Positions 39,714 through 48,781 are shown, counted from the first letter of the stretch. The stretch is 60,541 nt of DNA from Streptomyces sp. AC550_RSS872 (GCF_019049285.1 NZ_JAGMUL010000092.1:144069-204609); one strand, 5' to 3'. Numbers and translations are program-made. The notes: generated from the sequence alone by a model not told the origin.

Positions 39714-41066
39714 CTAGCGGGCGGTGCCGATCCCGTCGACGACCGGCCGTGCCTCGTCGGAAGCGGACTTGAGGCCCCGGTCGAGGACCGAGTCCAGGAT
39801 CTCGCCGACCCTGATCGCGGTGTTGGACAGCAGGGACGACGTGATGCCGTGCGTGTGTTCCGTGCCGCCCTGAAGGTAGATGCCGCAGCGCAGGCCGGGG
39901 TCGGTCGCCAGGCGGTAGTCCCGCTCGACACTGACCCGGCCCTCGTCGTCGCGCAGGCAGCGGTCCGCGACCTCGCCGAGGAGACCGAGGGGGTCGGCGG
40001 GGCTGTAGCCGGTGGCGAACACCACGACGTCGGCGTCCAGGGGCATCTCCTCGCCGGTGACGAGGGACTTCACGGTGGCGCGGACCGTGTCCGGGCTCTC
40101 CACGACGTCGGTCAGCCGGGACACGTTGAGGAAGCGCAGGCGCTCGGTGCCGAGGACCTTCTCCTGGTACATCTGCCGGTACAGGTCGTCGATCAGGTCG
40201 ATGTCCACCACGGAGTAGTTGGTGTTGCCGTGGTAGTCGATCAGCTGCCGCTTGACGTTCTCCGGCGCGGTGAAGAACTCGTCCACCGCCGCCGGGTCGA
40301 AGATCCGGTTGGCGAAGCTGCTGTCGTCGGCGGGGCTGTATCCGTAACGGGAGAAGACGGCGCAGACCTCGGCGTGGGGGAAGCGGCGGTGCAGATAGGC
40401 GACGTTCTCGGCAGCACTCTGCCCGGCGCCCACGACGATGAACCGGGAGGGCGAGGTGCCCTCCAGTCCGTCGACCTTCGCCAGCAGTTCGGAGTTGTGC
40501 CAGACGCGGTCGGTGCGCTCCACGCCCTCCGGCATGAGGGGACGCAGGCCGGTACCGATGACGAGGTTGCGCGCCCGGTGGACCGCGAGCCCCTCCCCCG
40601 ACCGGACCGTCACGTCCAAATAGTCCACGGCACCGTCGCGAACGACAGGTGTGACCCCGACGACCTCATGGCCGTAGGAGACCATGTCGTCGACCTTTTC
40701 GGCGGCCCACTCGAAGTACTCGTGGAACTCCACTCGCAGGGGGAAGAGGTTCTTGTGGTTGATGAAGTCGATCAGCCGTCCCTTGCTCTTGAGGTAGCAG
40801 AGGAAGCTGTACTCGCTGGCCGGGTTCCGGAGCGTCACCAGGTCCTTGAGGAAGGACACCTGCATGGTCGCGTCGTCGATGAGCATGCCTCGGTGCCAGC
40901 CGAAGCGCGGCTGCTGCTCGAAGAAGTGAGCGTTGACCGCTTCCTGTCTGCCGACGCGCGCGTTGTGCTCGCTGAGCGCGATCGCCATGGCCACGTTGGA
41001 CGGCCCGAAGCCGATACCTATGAGGTCGTGGATCAAAGGGGCGTCGCCTGGACGAGCCTGTGCCAT
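39714..41066 (-). CDS. L-ornithine N5-monooxygenase
   Basis: A 450-residue class B flavin monooxygenase of the SidA/PvdA/CchB group, which hydroxylates the side-chain nitrogen of ornithine with FAD, NADPH and O2. The FAD motif is GIGFGPSN near the N-terminus. WHRGMLIDDATMQVSFLKDL and NPASEYSFLCYLKSKGRLIDF form the substrate/FAD region. The NADPH motif is VVGAGQSAAENVAYL, and VVFATGYSP is the C-terminal FATGY motif. It supplies the N5-hydroxyornithine activated by NRPS module 3 and, after formylation, probably modules 1 and 4. It is the first gene of the minus-strand biosynthetic operon, about 100 bases after an iron box. Confidence 0.95.
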   Translation of the reverse strand: MAQARPGDAPLIHDLIGIGFGPSNVAMAIALSEHNARVGRQEAVNAHFFEQQPRFGWHRGMLIDDATMQVSFLKDLVTLRNPASEYSFLCYLKSKGRLIDFINHKNLFPLRVEFHEYFEWAAEKVDDMVSYGHEVVGVTPVVRDGAVDYLDVTVRSGEGLAVHRARNLVIGTGLRPLMPEGVERTDRVWHNSELLAKVDGLEGTSPSRFIVVGAGQSAAENVAYLHRRFPHAEVCAVFSRYGYSPADDSSFANRIFDPAAVDEFFTAPENVKRQLIDYHGNTNYSVVDIDLIDDLYRQMYQEKVLGTERLRFLNVSRLTDVVESPDTVRATVKSLVTGEEMPLDADVVVFATGYSPADPLGLLGEVADRCLRDDEGRVSVERDYRLATDPGLRCGIYLQGGTEHTHGITSSLLSNTAIRVGEILDSVLDRGLKSASDEARPVVDGIGTAR

Positions 41067-41168
41067 GTCACTCCCATCGTGCGGGGCGGCCGCCCTGTGG
41101 GGCCGGCGGCCGCTGGTCGAGCATCGGGAAGTACGAAGTTGGGCACGCCGAGAGCCGCGGCCCGAAAC

Positions 41169-41187
41169 TTAGGCAAGGCTAAGCTCA
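41169..41187. promoter_or_regulatory. Iron box at the biosynthetic operon promoter
   Basis: TTAGGCAAGGCTAAGCTCA matches 15 of 19 positions of the DtxR/IdeR consensus. On the minus strand it covers a TAGCCT -10 (41176-41181) spaced 17 bases from a TGGACA -35 (41199-41204). It should control the monooxygenase-binding protein-NRPS-mbtH operon. Confidence 0.75.
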
Positions 41188-41270
41188 CCCTGTGGAGGTG
41201 TCCATAGACAAAACGGACAGCCGGGGGCGACTGATCGTCAACGCGCCCCTAAACGCGCCCCGTTGACCAC

Positions 41271-41289
41271 TTAGGTAAGCCTTGCTTTA
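41271..41289. promoter_or_regulatory. Iron box at the formyltransferase promoter
   Basis: TTAGGTAAGCCTTGCTTTA matches 15 of 19 consensus positions. It fills the spacer between TTGACC (41263-41268) and TTTACT (41286-41291), a 17-base spacing. The formyltransferase ATG lies about 38 bases downstream. Confidence 0.75.
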
Positions 41290-41326
41290 CTGACCGCGGT
41301 CAATCCCTGCCCTGAGGAGGAACCCC

Positions 41327-42274
41327 ATGCGGGTCGTCATGTTCGGCTACCAGACCTGGGGGCACCGCACCCTCCAAGCCCTCCTGGACTCCGAGCACGA
41401 CGTGGTCCTGGTCGTGACGCACCCCAAGAGCGAGCACGCGTACGAGAAGATCTGGAGCGACTCGGTCGCCGACCTGGCCACGGAGAACGGCGTACCGGTC
41501 GTGATCCGCAACCGCCCTGACGACGAGGAGCTGTTCGAGCGCCTCAAGGAGGCCGACCCGGACATCATCGTGGCCAACAACTGGCGTACGTGGATCCCCC
41601 CGCGCATCTTCGACCTGCCGCGCCACGGCACACTGAACGTGCACGACTCGCTGCTGCCGAAGTACGCCGGCTTCTCCCCTCTGATCTGGGCGTTGATCAA
41701 CGGTGAGCCCGAAGTGGGCGTCACGGCACACATGATGAACGACGAACTCGACGCCGGCGACATCGTGCGCCAGGAGGCCGTACCGGTCGGACCGGCGGAC
41801 ACCGCCACCGACCTCTTCCACAAGACGGTCGGCCTCATCGCCCCGGTCACCATCGGCGCGCTCGACCTCATCGCCTCCGGGCAGACGGAGTTCACCAAGC
41901 AGGACCGCTCCCAGGCGAGCTTCTTCCACAAGCGGTCCATCGAGGACAGCCGCATCGACTGGACCTGGCCGGCGGAGGACCTTCAGCGCCTGGTCCGCGC
42001 CCAGTCCGAGCCGTACCCCAGCGCCTTCACCTTCCACAAGGGCCGGCGACTCGAGGTCCTGGCCGCCGTCGTCTCCGAGGGGCGTTACGGCGGCACGCCC
42101 GGCCGCATCTTCTACCGCGAGGGTGACGGCGTGGTGATCGTCGCCGGACCCGACGCCCGCACCGGCCGCAACCACGGCCTCGCCATCACACGCGTACGGA
42201 CGGAGGACGGCCGGGAGTTGCCCGCGACCGAGTACTTCACCTCCATGGGCGGCTATCTGACCAACCGTCCCTGA
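41327..42274 (+). CDS. N5-hydroxyornithine formyltransferase
   Basis: A 315-residue protein of the methionyl-tRNA formyltransferase fold, like CchA of coelichelin biosynthesis. The 10-formyl-tetrahydrofolate site is marked by GTLNVHDSLLPKYAGFSP, with the catalytic Asn and His. The catalytic Asp is in NDELDAGDI, and the NNWRTWIPPRIF segment precedes them. The C-terminal subdomain is retained. It should formylate N5-hydroxyornithine to give formyl-hydroxamates. A strong GAGGAGG precedes the ATG. It is divergent from the monooxygenase operon under its own iron box, and followed by a hairpin. Confidence 0.93.
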   Translation: MRVVMFGYQTWGHRTLQALLDSEHDVVLVVTHPKSEHAYEKIWSDSVADLATENGVPVVIRNRPDDEELFERLKEADPDIIVANNWRTWIPPRIFDLPRHGTLNVHDSLLPKYAGFSPLIWALINGEPEVGVTAHMMNDELDAGDIVRQEAVPVGPADTATDLFHKTVGLIAPVTIGALDLIASGQTEFTKQDRSQASFFHKRSIEDSRIDWTWPAEDLQRLVRAQSEPYPSAFTFHKGRRLEVLAAVVSEGRYGGTPGRIFYREGDGVVIVAGPDARTGRNHGLAITRVRTEDGRELPATEYFTSMGGYLTNRP

Positions 42275-42314
42275 CCTGTCGGCCCCACCGCGGTCCCGAG
42301 GGCCGGCCGGACGT

Positions 42315-42348
42315 CGCCGCCGTGCGGATCCCAGTCCGCGCGGCGGCG
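42315..42348. terminator. Hairpin after the formyltransferase gene
   Basis: A 14-bp stem (CGCCGCCGTGCGGA / TCCGCGCGGCGGCG) with one G-T pair and a 6-base loop. It lies 40 bases beyond the stop and before the FetB-like gene, consistent with a terminator separating the two. Confidence 0.65.
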
Positions 42349-42397
42349 GCAACGCCTCGGCATGGCGCCCGCTTCGCTCCGTGGGTAGGCAAGACAC

Positions 42398-43174
42398 GTG
42401 CATCATCTCTCCGCCGACACGCTGCTGCCCGTCAACGCGACGCTCGCCGTCGCTCTCACCTTGCTGCTGCTCGCCGCCACCGCGGTGACCGCCCTCTTCC
42501 GGCTCTCGCCCGACGAGTCGTACGGGCGGGCCCGCGAGGTCGTGCTGGCGGGTGTACGGGCGGCCGGGCAACTGGCCGTGGTGTCCCTGGTGATCGGTTG
42601 GGCCGTGCACCACACCGCGGCACTGATCGGCTTCCTGTTCCTCATGTTCGCCGTCGCGACCCGCACCGCCGGACGGCGCATCACCACCAACGGCACATGG
42701 TGGTGGGCGGTCCTGCCGATCGCGGCCCCCGTGGCTCCGGTCGTCGCCGCCCTGGTGCTGTCCGGACTGCTGACCGTGCCCGGCATCGCCATCGTCCCGG
42801 TGACCGGCATCCTCATCGGCGGCGCGCTGACCGCGACTGTGCTCGCCGGACGGCGTGCGCTGGACGAGGTCGCCGGGCGGTACGGCGAGGTCGAGGCCGC
42901 CCTGTCCCTGGGCTTCCTGGAACGCGACGCGCACCTGGAAGTGGCCCGGGGTGCCGCCTCTGACGCTCTCCTGCCCGCCCTGGACCAGACCCGTACGGTC
43001 GGCCTGGTCACACTGCCGGGCGCCTTCGTCGGCATGCTCCTGTCCGGCGCCTCCCCCGTCCTCGCCGGCGCCGTCCAGGTCTTCGTCCTCATCGCACTGC
43101 TGGCCGTCGAGGCGCTGTCCGTGGCCTTGACCGTCGAACTCGTCGCCCGCCGCCGGCTGCACCGTCAGGGCTGA
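42398..43174 (+). CDS. fetB: FetB-like (UPF0014) ABC permease, orphan
   Basis: A 258-residue membrane protein with about seven hydrophobic helices. The family hallmark is seen in SDALLPALDQTRTVGLVTLPGAFVGMLL with SGASP after it, and in GILIGGALTATVLAGRRAL. FetB pairs with the ATPase FetA in iron export and oxidative-stress resistance in E. coli. No FetA-type ATPase is encoded beside it. Its start is a GTG at 42398, and its 3' end overlaps the convergent FecCD gene by 10 bases. It could use a distant ATPase; direct iron regulation is not evident. Confidence 0.8.
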   Translation: MHHLSADTLLPVNATLAVALTLLLLAATAVTALFRLSPDESYGRAREVVLAGVRAAGQLAVVSLVIGWAVHHTAALIGFLFLMFAVATRTAGRRITTNGTWWWAVLPIAAPVAPVVAALVLSGLLTVPGIAIVPVTGILIGGALTATVLAGRRALDEVAGRYGEVEAALSLGFLERDAHLEVARGAASDALLPALDQTRTVGLVTLPGAFVGMLLSGASPVLAGAVQVFVLIALLAVEALSVALTVELVARRRLHRQG

Positions 43175-45237
43175 CGGCGGCTGCGCACCAGCAGGTAGAG
43201 GAAGTACGGCGTGCCGATCACCGCGGTCACCATGCCGGCGCCGAGCTGGGCCGGTGCGATGACGGTGCGGCCCAGCAGGTCCGCGGTGCACACCAGGCCG
43301 GCGCCGAGCAGCACGGCCACCGGAACCACCCGGACGTGCTGACGGCCCACCAGGGCCCGGGCCGCGTGCGGGGCGACGAGCCCCACGAAGCCGATCGTGC
43401 CCGCGGCGGCGACGGCGGTGGCGCTCAGCAGGACGCTCACCACGAGGAAGCCGAGGCGCCCCCGTGTCAGGTCGAGTCCGAGGAGCCTGGGGGTGTCCTC
43501 GTCGAGCGACACGAGGTCGAGCTCCGCGCGTCGCAGCACCGCGACGACCAACCCCAGGACGAGGACGGCCGCGAGCGGCGCGACGTCCGGCAGGGTCCGT
43601 CCGTAGGTGGAGCCGGACAGCCAGGTGAGGGCCTTGACCGCGTTGAACGGGTCAGTGAGGACGATCAGCAGGCTGATCAGAGCGGTGGCGGCGGTGGCCA
43701 CGCCGATGCCGACGAGGACGAGCCGGTTCTGCTGGAAGCCGCCCCGGGCGGCGAGGCCGAAGACGATGACGGAGCTGACCGCGGCGCCCGCGAACGCCGC
43801 GCCCGCCAGGCCCCACGAGTCGGCCAGGGGCACGGTCGTCACCAGGAGTACGGCGCCGAGCGCGGCTCCGCCGGAGACACCGAGGACGGCGGGTTCGGCG
43901 AGCGGATTGCGGGTGACGGCCTGGATGAGTGTCCCGGACAGGGCGAGTGCGGCGCCCGCGAGGAGTGCCGCGAGGACCCTGGGCACCCGGGTGTCGAGCA
44001 CGAAAGACACGGTCTGGCCGGCCCTGCCCTGCGCCCAGTTCACGACATCGCCCAGCAGCAGTTTGGCGTCACCCAGCAGCACGGCGGCGATCGTCACACC
44101 GACGAGCGCCACCGCCAGGACGGCGGTGACGGTGACGAAGACAGTCCGACTTCGGATGCGCAGCCGGTCGGGTGCGGCGGAGGCCGCGGTGTCCTTCAGC
44201 CGGACGGCCATGACGATCAGGAACACGGCACCGACGAGGCTGGTGACCACGCCCGTCGGCACGGCGACCGCGAGGTCGCCCGGCACGAGGGATCTCAGGA
44301 GCACGTCCGAGCCGAGCACCAGAGCCGCACCGATGAGGCCGGTGACCGGAAGGCTCGCCCGTGATCGCGCGAAGGCACGGAACCTGCGGGCGAGGGAGCG
44401 CATGAGGGCGGGGGCGCACAGGCCGACGAAGCCGATCGGTCCGCTGAGGGTGACGGCCGCCGCGGAGAGCAGCGACGCGAGGACGACCGCCGTGATCCGG
44501 GTGGCACGGACCGGGACACCGATGCCGCGGGCGGCTTCGTCGCCCAGGGCGAGAGCGTCGACCCGGCGGGCGACCAGCAGCAGCCCGAGGAGGCCGGCGA
44601 GGCCGATGGGCGCCATCTGGAGCACGCCGTCGAAACCGTTCTGGCCGATGCTGCCCTGGTTCCACTGGTAGAGCCCGTGAGTCTCCTCCGGGAAGAGCAG
44701 GAGCAGCCCCTCGGTGACGGCGTTGAGGCCGAGCATGAGGGCGGTGCCGGCGAGCACGAGGCGCACGGTGCCCGTGCCCAGGCCCGACAGGCCGAGTACG
44801 ACGGCCGCCGCGGCGAGGCTGCCGACGAGTGCGACGCCGGAGGAGGCGAGCAGCGGCAGGGAGGCGCCGGTGACGGCGACCAGCCCGAGAGCCAGGTAGG
44901 AGCCGGCGTTCACGGCGAGGGTGTCGGGCGAGGCGAGGACGTTGCGGCTGACCGCCTGCAAAGCGGCACCCGCCATCCCGAGCATGGCCCCGACCAGGAG
45001 CCCGGCGGTCATCCTCGGCAGCCGGGAGGCGATGACGACGGAGGAGTCGGCCGGGTCGGCGCGGCCGGTGAGGGCCTTCCACACCTCGCCCGCGCCGACG
45101 GCGGCGGTGCCCTGGGTGATGTCGACGACCGCGAGGGCGCCGAGCAGCAGGAACAGAGCGGCCGTCACCGCGGCCGCGCCCGTCCGGGGCGTGACCTCCG
45201 ACGGACGGGTGGCGGGGGTTGTCGCGGTGACGGCCAT
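43165..45237 (-). CDS. Fused double FecCD siderophore permease (FhuB-like)
   Basis: A 690-residue protein made of two FecCD permeases in tandem. The first half has RLPRMTAGLLVGAMLGMAG, NVLASPDTLAVNAGSYLAL and GPIGFVGLCAPALMRSL. The second has RVPRVLAALLAGAALALSG, NPLAEPAVLGVSGGAALGA and GTIGFVGLVAPHAARALVG. Each half has its own coupling loop, so the fusion replaces the usual heterodimer. A four-base gap separates it from the binding-protein gene upstream. It is the third gene of the second uptake operon (ATPase, binding protein, permease). Confidence 0.93.
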   Translation of the reverse strand: MAVTATTPATRPSEVTPRTGAAAVTAALFLLLGALAVVDITQGTAAVGAGEVWKALTGRADPADSSVVIASRLPRMTAGLLVGAMLGMAGAALQAVSRNVLASPDTLAVNAGSYLALGLVAVTGASLPLLASSGVALVGSLAAAAVVLGLSGLGTGTVRLVLAGTALMLGLNAVTEGLLLLFPEETHGLYQWNQGSIGQNGFDGVLQMAPIGLAGLLGLLLVARRVDALALGDEAARGIGVPVRATRITAVVLASLLSAAAVTLSGPIGFVGLCAPALMRSLARRFRAFARSRASLPVTGLIGAALVLGSDVLLRSLVPGDLAVAVPTGVVTSLVGAVFLIVMAVRLKDTAASAAPDRLRIRSRTVFVTVTAVLAVALVGVTIAAVLLGDAKLLLGDVVNWAQGRAGQTVSFVLDTRVPRVLAALLAGAALALSGTLIQAVTRNPLAEPAVLGVSGGAALGAVLLVTTVPLADSWGLAGAAFAGAAVSSVIVFGLAARGGFQQNRLVLVGIGVATAATALISLLIVLTDPFNAVKALTWLSGSTYGRTLPDVAPLAAVLVLGLVVAVLRRAELDLVSLDEDTPRLLGLDLTRGRLGFLVVSVLLSATAVAAAGTIGFVGLVAPHAARALVGRQHVRVVPVAVLLGAGLVCTADLLGRTVIAPAQLGAGMVTAVIGTPYFLYLLVRSRRQP

Positions 45238-45241
45238 GGTG

Positions 45242-46231
45242 TTACTTCGTCAGCTCGGCGACGACGGAGTCGATGTACTTGCCCATCGACTCGTGCCCGC
45301 CGAACATCCAGATGCCGTCGGGCAGTCGGTGCACATTGCCCTTCTTCACGAACGGCAGCGAGGTCCACACCTTGTCCTTGGCCAGGGCGTCGGTGAACGG
45401 GGTGCTGCTCTTGTCCCCGTCGTTGCCGATGTAGGCGAACTTCACGTCGTCGCTGAGCTTGGTGAGCCCCTCGACGTCGGTGGTGCCGAGCCCGTAGTCC
45501 TTGTCGCCCTTGACCGTCCAGTCGTTCTCCAGGCCAAGCTGCTCGTTGACAGCGCCGATGAGCGAGCCGCTGGTGAACGGCCGGATGGAGACCTGGTTGG
45601 AGATGTCGTAGCCGTCGGCGAAGGCGTACTTGGCGCCGCCGAGCCCGGCGTCGGCAAGGGCCTGCTTGCCCTCGGTGACCTTGGCGTCGAAGTCCTTCTT
45701 GAGCTTCTCGGCCTGCTCGGTGGTGCCGGTCGCCTGCGCGAGGAGGTCGAGGTTCTTGTTCATCTGCCCCAGGGGGTCGGAGGCGTTGGCGGACTGCACC
45801 TCCACGACCGGGGCGACCTTGCGCAGCTGCTTCACCGCGGCCGGGGGCAGGTCGGTGCTGGCGACGATGAGGTCCGGCTTCAGGGCGGCGATGGTGTCCA
45901 TGCTGGGCTCGCCGCGGGTGCCGATGTCCTCGGGCTCGTTCTTCAGCGGCACTGCCTGGTCCCAGGTCTTGTAGCCCTTGACGTCGGCGACGCCGACCGG
46001 GTCGACACCCAGCGATATCAGCAGCTCGACCTCGTGCCACTCGGTGCCGACGACCTTCTTTGCCGGCCCGTCGAGTTCGACCTTCTGACCGGAGGCGTCG
46101 GTGAGTGTGACGGCCTCGCCCGCCTTCTTCTTCGCGTCGTCGCTGTCGGCGGCGGGCTCGGTCGTGCCGCAGGCGGTCAGGGTGAGCGCCGCGGCAGTGG
46201 CGGCCGCCGCGGTCGTCATCAGGCGTCTCAT
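45242..46231 (-). CDS. Iron-siderophore substrate-binding lipoprotein (second system)
   Basis: A 329-residue FepB/FhuD-like binding lipoprotein. The signal peptide ends in LTLTAC (Cys near residue 21). VGTEWHEVELLISLGVDPVGV and IAALKPDLIVASTDLPPAAV are the family landmarks. Its ATG overlaps the stop of the ATPase gene upstream, and the fused permease follows after four bases. It differs clearly from the binding protein at 38541, so the two uptake systems probably take different ferric siderophores or differ in affinity. Confidence 0.92.
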   Translation of the reverse strand: MRRLMTTAAAATAAALTLTACGTTEPAADSDDAKKKAGEAVTLTDASGQKVELDGPAKKVVGTEWHEVELLISLGVDPVGVADVKGYKTWDQAVPLKNEPEDIGTRGEPSMDTIAALKPDLIVASTDLPPAAVKQLRKVAPVVEVQSANASDPLGQMNKNLDLLAQATGTTEQAEKLKKDFDAKVTEGKQALADAGLGGAKYAFADGYDISNQVSIRPFTSGSLIGAVNEQLGLENDWTVKGDKDYGLGTTDVEGLTKLSDDVKFAYIGNDGDKSSTPFTDALAKDKVWTSLPFVKKGNVHRLPDGIWMFGGHESMGKYIDSVVAELTK

Positions 46232-47085
46232 GAGGGTGTGATGAGCCTTTCGCTTCGCGTGTGGTGCCGGCCGATCGCGCGGGTGCGCAGCCGGCCCGTC
46301 AGGGGGTCGGTGCCGACCTCGATGCGGATGCCGTAGATGTCCGTGAGCCGCTCAGCGGTCAGGACGTCGTCAGGCAGACCGTCCGCGACGATCCGCCCCT
46401 CGTGCAGCAACACGATCCGGTCGGCGAGGGCCGCGGCCTGATCGAGATCGTGCAGAACGGCACCGACGGCGATCCCGTGGTCGTCCGCCAAGTCGCGGAC
46501 GAGATCGAGGAGTTCGATCTGGTAGCGCAGGTCGAGGTAGGTCGTCGGCTCGTCGAGGAGCAGTACGCCGGTCTCCTGGGCGAGACAGCTCGCGAGCCAC
46601 ACGCGCTGGAGCTGTCCGCCGGACAGGCGCTCGGCGCCGCGCTCGGCGAGGTCGGCGACGCCCGTCATGGCCAGCGCGCGATCCACCGCGGCCCGGCCGT
46701 CCGGGTCCGCCGTGCCCCAGCGCCCTCGGTACGGGTAGCGGCCGAACTCGACGACATCTCGCACGGTCAGCCCGCTGGGCGTGGGACGGCCCTGCGTCAA
46801 CAGGGCCACCCGGCGCGAGAACTCACGGGCGGTCAACGCCAGGCCGTCCGTGCCGTCGATGACGAGCGTGGCGGTCCTGGGTCGGTGCAGTCGCGCGAGC
46901 GTCCGCAGGAGTGTCGACTTCCCGCTGCCGTTCGGCCCCACCAGCACGGTCACTTCGCCAGGCAGCAGCGTCACCGACGCACCGTGCACGACGTCGACGC
47001 CGTCGTACGCCACGGTGACTCCCGTGGCTGAAAGTTCATGACCGCGGACGCTCACCGCCGCGGAGCTCTCTTCACCTGCTCGCAC
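46228..47085 (-). CDS. Ferric-siderophore ABC transporter ATPase (second system)
   Basis: A 285-residue FecE/FhuC-type ATPase: Walker A GPNGSGKST, signature LSGGQLQRVWLASCLAQ, Walker B VLLLDEPTTYLD, H-loop VLHDLDQAAALA. It is the first gene of the second uptake operon. The GTG at 47085 lies only six bases from the iron box, so translation may be leaderless, or may begin at a later GTG (VSVRGHEL) that has GGTGAAGAGAG upstream. Confidence 0.92.
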   Translation of the reverse strand: MRAGEESSAAVSVRGHELSATGVTVAYDGVDVVHGASVTLLPGEVTVLVGPNGSGKSTLLRTLARLHRPRTATLVIDGTDGLALTAREFSRRVALLTQGRPTPSGLTVRDVVEFGRYPYRGRWGTADPDGRAAVDRALAMTGVADLAERGAERLSGGQLQRVWLASCLAQETGVLLLDEPTTYLDLRYQIELLDLVRDLADDHGIAVGAVLHDLDQAAALADRIVLLHEGRIVADGLPDDVLTAERLTDIYGIRIEVGTDPLTGRLRTRAIGRHHTRSERLITPS

Positions 47086-47090
47086 GCCGC

Positions 47091-47109
47091 ACAGGTTAGC
47101 CTAACCTAA
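47091..47109. promoter_or_regulatory. Strong iron box at the second uptake operon
   Basis: ACAGGTTAGCCTAACCTAA matches 17 of 19 positions of the DtxR/IdeR consensus, the best box in the window. It abuts the start of the minus-strand ATPase gene and contains a TAGGCT that can act as the -10. Confidence 0.85.
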
Positions 47110-47239
47110 GCACAATCCGTGAGGGGCGGCAGCGGCGGGCGCAAGGAGAAGATCAGTCACAGGTGGCCAACCCCACATCCACAGATGCCTCGATCCTGGC
47201 GGGCGAGCCGGAGCGCCATGAGGAACACCGGGGCGGCCG

Positions 47240-47395
47240 CATGGCATCACACCGCCGATCGGCGCCGGCGTGACCGCGCCCCCTCAGCAAGCCGGGTGCC
47301 AAAACTCGCGTCCACAGCCCGCTTGTACTCGACGATCACGGGCCCCGTTCTCGTCGATTTCCAGCGCGGAGGAAGTTCCGACGACGTGAACCGCC
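47240..47395 (-). pseudogene. Frameshifted PD-(D/E)XK nuclease-like remnant
   Basis: One minus-strand frame carries SSALEIDENGA and the next PVIVEYKRAVDASF. Together they resemble the E-x-D ... VIVEYKR core of DUF5655/DUF91-type nuclease-like proteins. Nothing else of such a domain is intact. The call is tentative. Confidence 0.3.
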
Positions 47396-47722
47396 GTGTC
47401 GGATCACGCCCGCGTCGGCACGGAGCAAGTCGTCGTCGAGACCGTCTGCGAGCGCGACACCGGATCACTTACGCGTCGCCGGGGAGCATGCAGCTGCCGA
47501 GACTCACCCTCCGGAGATGACTGCTGCACTGACATCACCCCCGGGCTGCCGCTTCGCTCGTCCCCCGGATAGGCCATACTGCGCCTCCCCCACCACTGGC
47601 GCAGGCGTTCCCCCCACCAGGGCAGAGGCGACGGCACACACGGAACGCGCGGCGTCCAGCGGCTCCTGCATGTCGGCCACCATGCAGGCGAAGCCGGGTA
47701 CCCTACAAACCGGCAAACCGGA
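47396..47722. other. Decayed intergenic stretch
   Basis: A 70-residue minus-strand frame at 47504-47716 is open but has no recognisable motif and no clear ribosome site. I see no other gene in this interval. Confidence 0.35.
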
Positions 47723-48211
47723 TCATTCCGAAGAAATGCGAAACTCGAATTCGGGACGGTCCCACGGCACGGCGGGCGGGTTCGCGAGCGCGGTCCCGGT
47801 CCGCACTGCGCCGGCGCGGTGGTAGAAGCCCTCGGCGGGAAGATGCGACACGACCTTGACGCGGTCGAGCCCGGCGGCACGGGCCTCGGACTGCATATGC
47901 GCGACGAGCAGTAGTCCAATACCCCGTCCTTGCGCTTCGTCGGCGACGAACAGCAGGTCGAGCTCCGGTGGAGCGAGGACGAGCGAGTAGAACCCGAGGA
48001 CCCGGCCTCCATGCTCGTCGGCGCCGACGGCTACGAAGGCGCGGTGGGCCTCGATGTAATCAGGCCCGACCCGGTAGCCCGCGACTGCGGCTGCGTACTT
48101 ACCCGCGTAGGCGCCTGAGCCACGCACGAGCCGCGTGAGCCGTTTGGCATCCCGCGCGACGGCCCTCCGTATCGTGATCGGCCGGCTGATCGGGGAAGTG
48201 CGTGAACTCAT
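47723..48211 (-). CDS. GNAT-family N-acetyltransferase
   Basis: A 162-residue GCN5-related acetyltransferase. ITIRRAVARDAKRLTRLVR opens the fold. LDLLFVADEAQGRGIGLLLV carries the acetyl-CoA pyrophosphate loop (Q/RxxGxG/A). AAGLDRVKVVSHLPAEGFYHRAG closes it. The substrate is unknown. The ATG at 48211 has no good ribosome site. It lies between insertion-sequence remnants, so a role in alpha-N-acetylation of the siderophore cannot be argued from operon context, though it is the only acetyltransferase in the window. Confidence 0.8.
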   Translation of the reverse strand: MSSRTSPISRPITIRRAVARDAKRLTRLVRGSGAYAGKYAAAVAGYRVGPDYIEAHRAFVAVGADEHGGRVLGFYSLVLAPPELDLLFVADEAQGRGIGLLLVAHMQSEARAAGLDRVKVVSHLPAEGFYHRAGAVRTGTALANPPAVPWDRPEFEFRISSE

Positions 48212-48234
48212 CGGGAGAGTATCTCGCACCGGGA

Positions 48235-48400
48235 AGTCGGATCGGGGAGGTGGTTGATCGCCTGGGTGCGAGCCTTGGCCGCGGAGTCCTTGGCGAGTTT
48301 GAACATCCGGGCGTTCCGCACCGGACGGTCGCCAGTTCTGGCGCGGGCCCGGGCGCGGCCGCTGAGCACGGCCTGAACAGCAGCCCGGGGCGCCGGGCCG
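48235..48400 (-). pseudogene. IS110-family transposase remnant
   Basis: The minus strand encodes AVLSGRARARARTGDRPVRN and then ARMFKLAKDSAAKARTQAIN, a well conserved middle segment of IS110 transposases (AVLSGRA..., KDSAVKARTQ). The frame stops soon after, and neither the DEDD nor the Ser-containing end is present. Confidence 0.6.
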
Positions 48401-48599
48401 GACCATCGCCTCGGCGCTGGTGCGTGGGCGAAGAGGCGCACTCGACGATCGCGGCCGGACGTCGTGCGGTCGACCGGGGTCCGGTTCGTCCGGCAGGCAA
48501 CGGCCCCCACGTGCGGAGCCACGACGGCAAGCGCCTCGTCCCAGCGGGACGGCGGCGGCCGCGGCGTCGGACACGAGCTGGACCTTCGGCCGGCGCCCG

Positions 48600-48750
48600 C
48601 TCATCGCGTTCGTCCACCACGGCCGGGCCCAGGGGGAAAGCAATTGCCTCCTGCGGCGGGGCACCGCGGGTTCGGACACCGCAGCCGTCCACATCGCGAC
48701 CGCCCAATTCGCCCTGGCACAGCTCCCAAGCGCCTGCGGCCGAGACCGGG
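48600..48750 (+). pseudogene. IS1380-family transposase remnant
   Basis: The plus strand reads LLRRGTAGSDTAAVHIATAQ then FALAQLP, similar to LLRPGNAGSNTAADHI...ALAQLP of IS1380-family transposases. Flanking sequence has lost the frame. Confidence 0.5.
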
Positions 48751-48781
48751 ACGGCGATCGCCGACATGCCCCACCGGGGGC

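Noticed and set aside
47723..48211. GNAT gene as part of the siderophore pathway
   Set aside because: It is separated from the locus by remnants, has no iron box and no substrate clue; retained only as an alternative source of the alpha-N-acetyl group.
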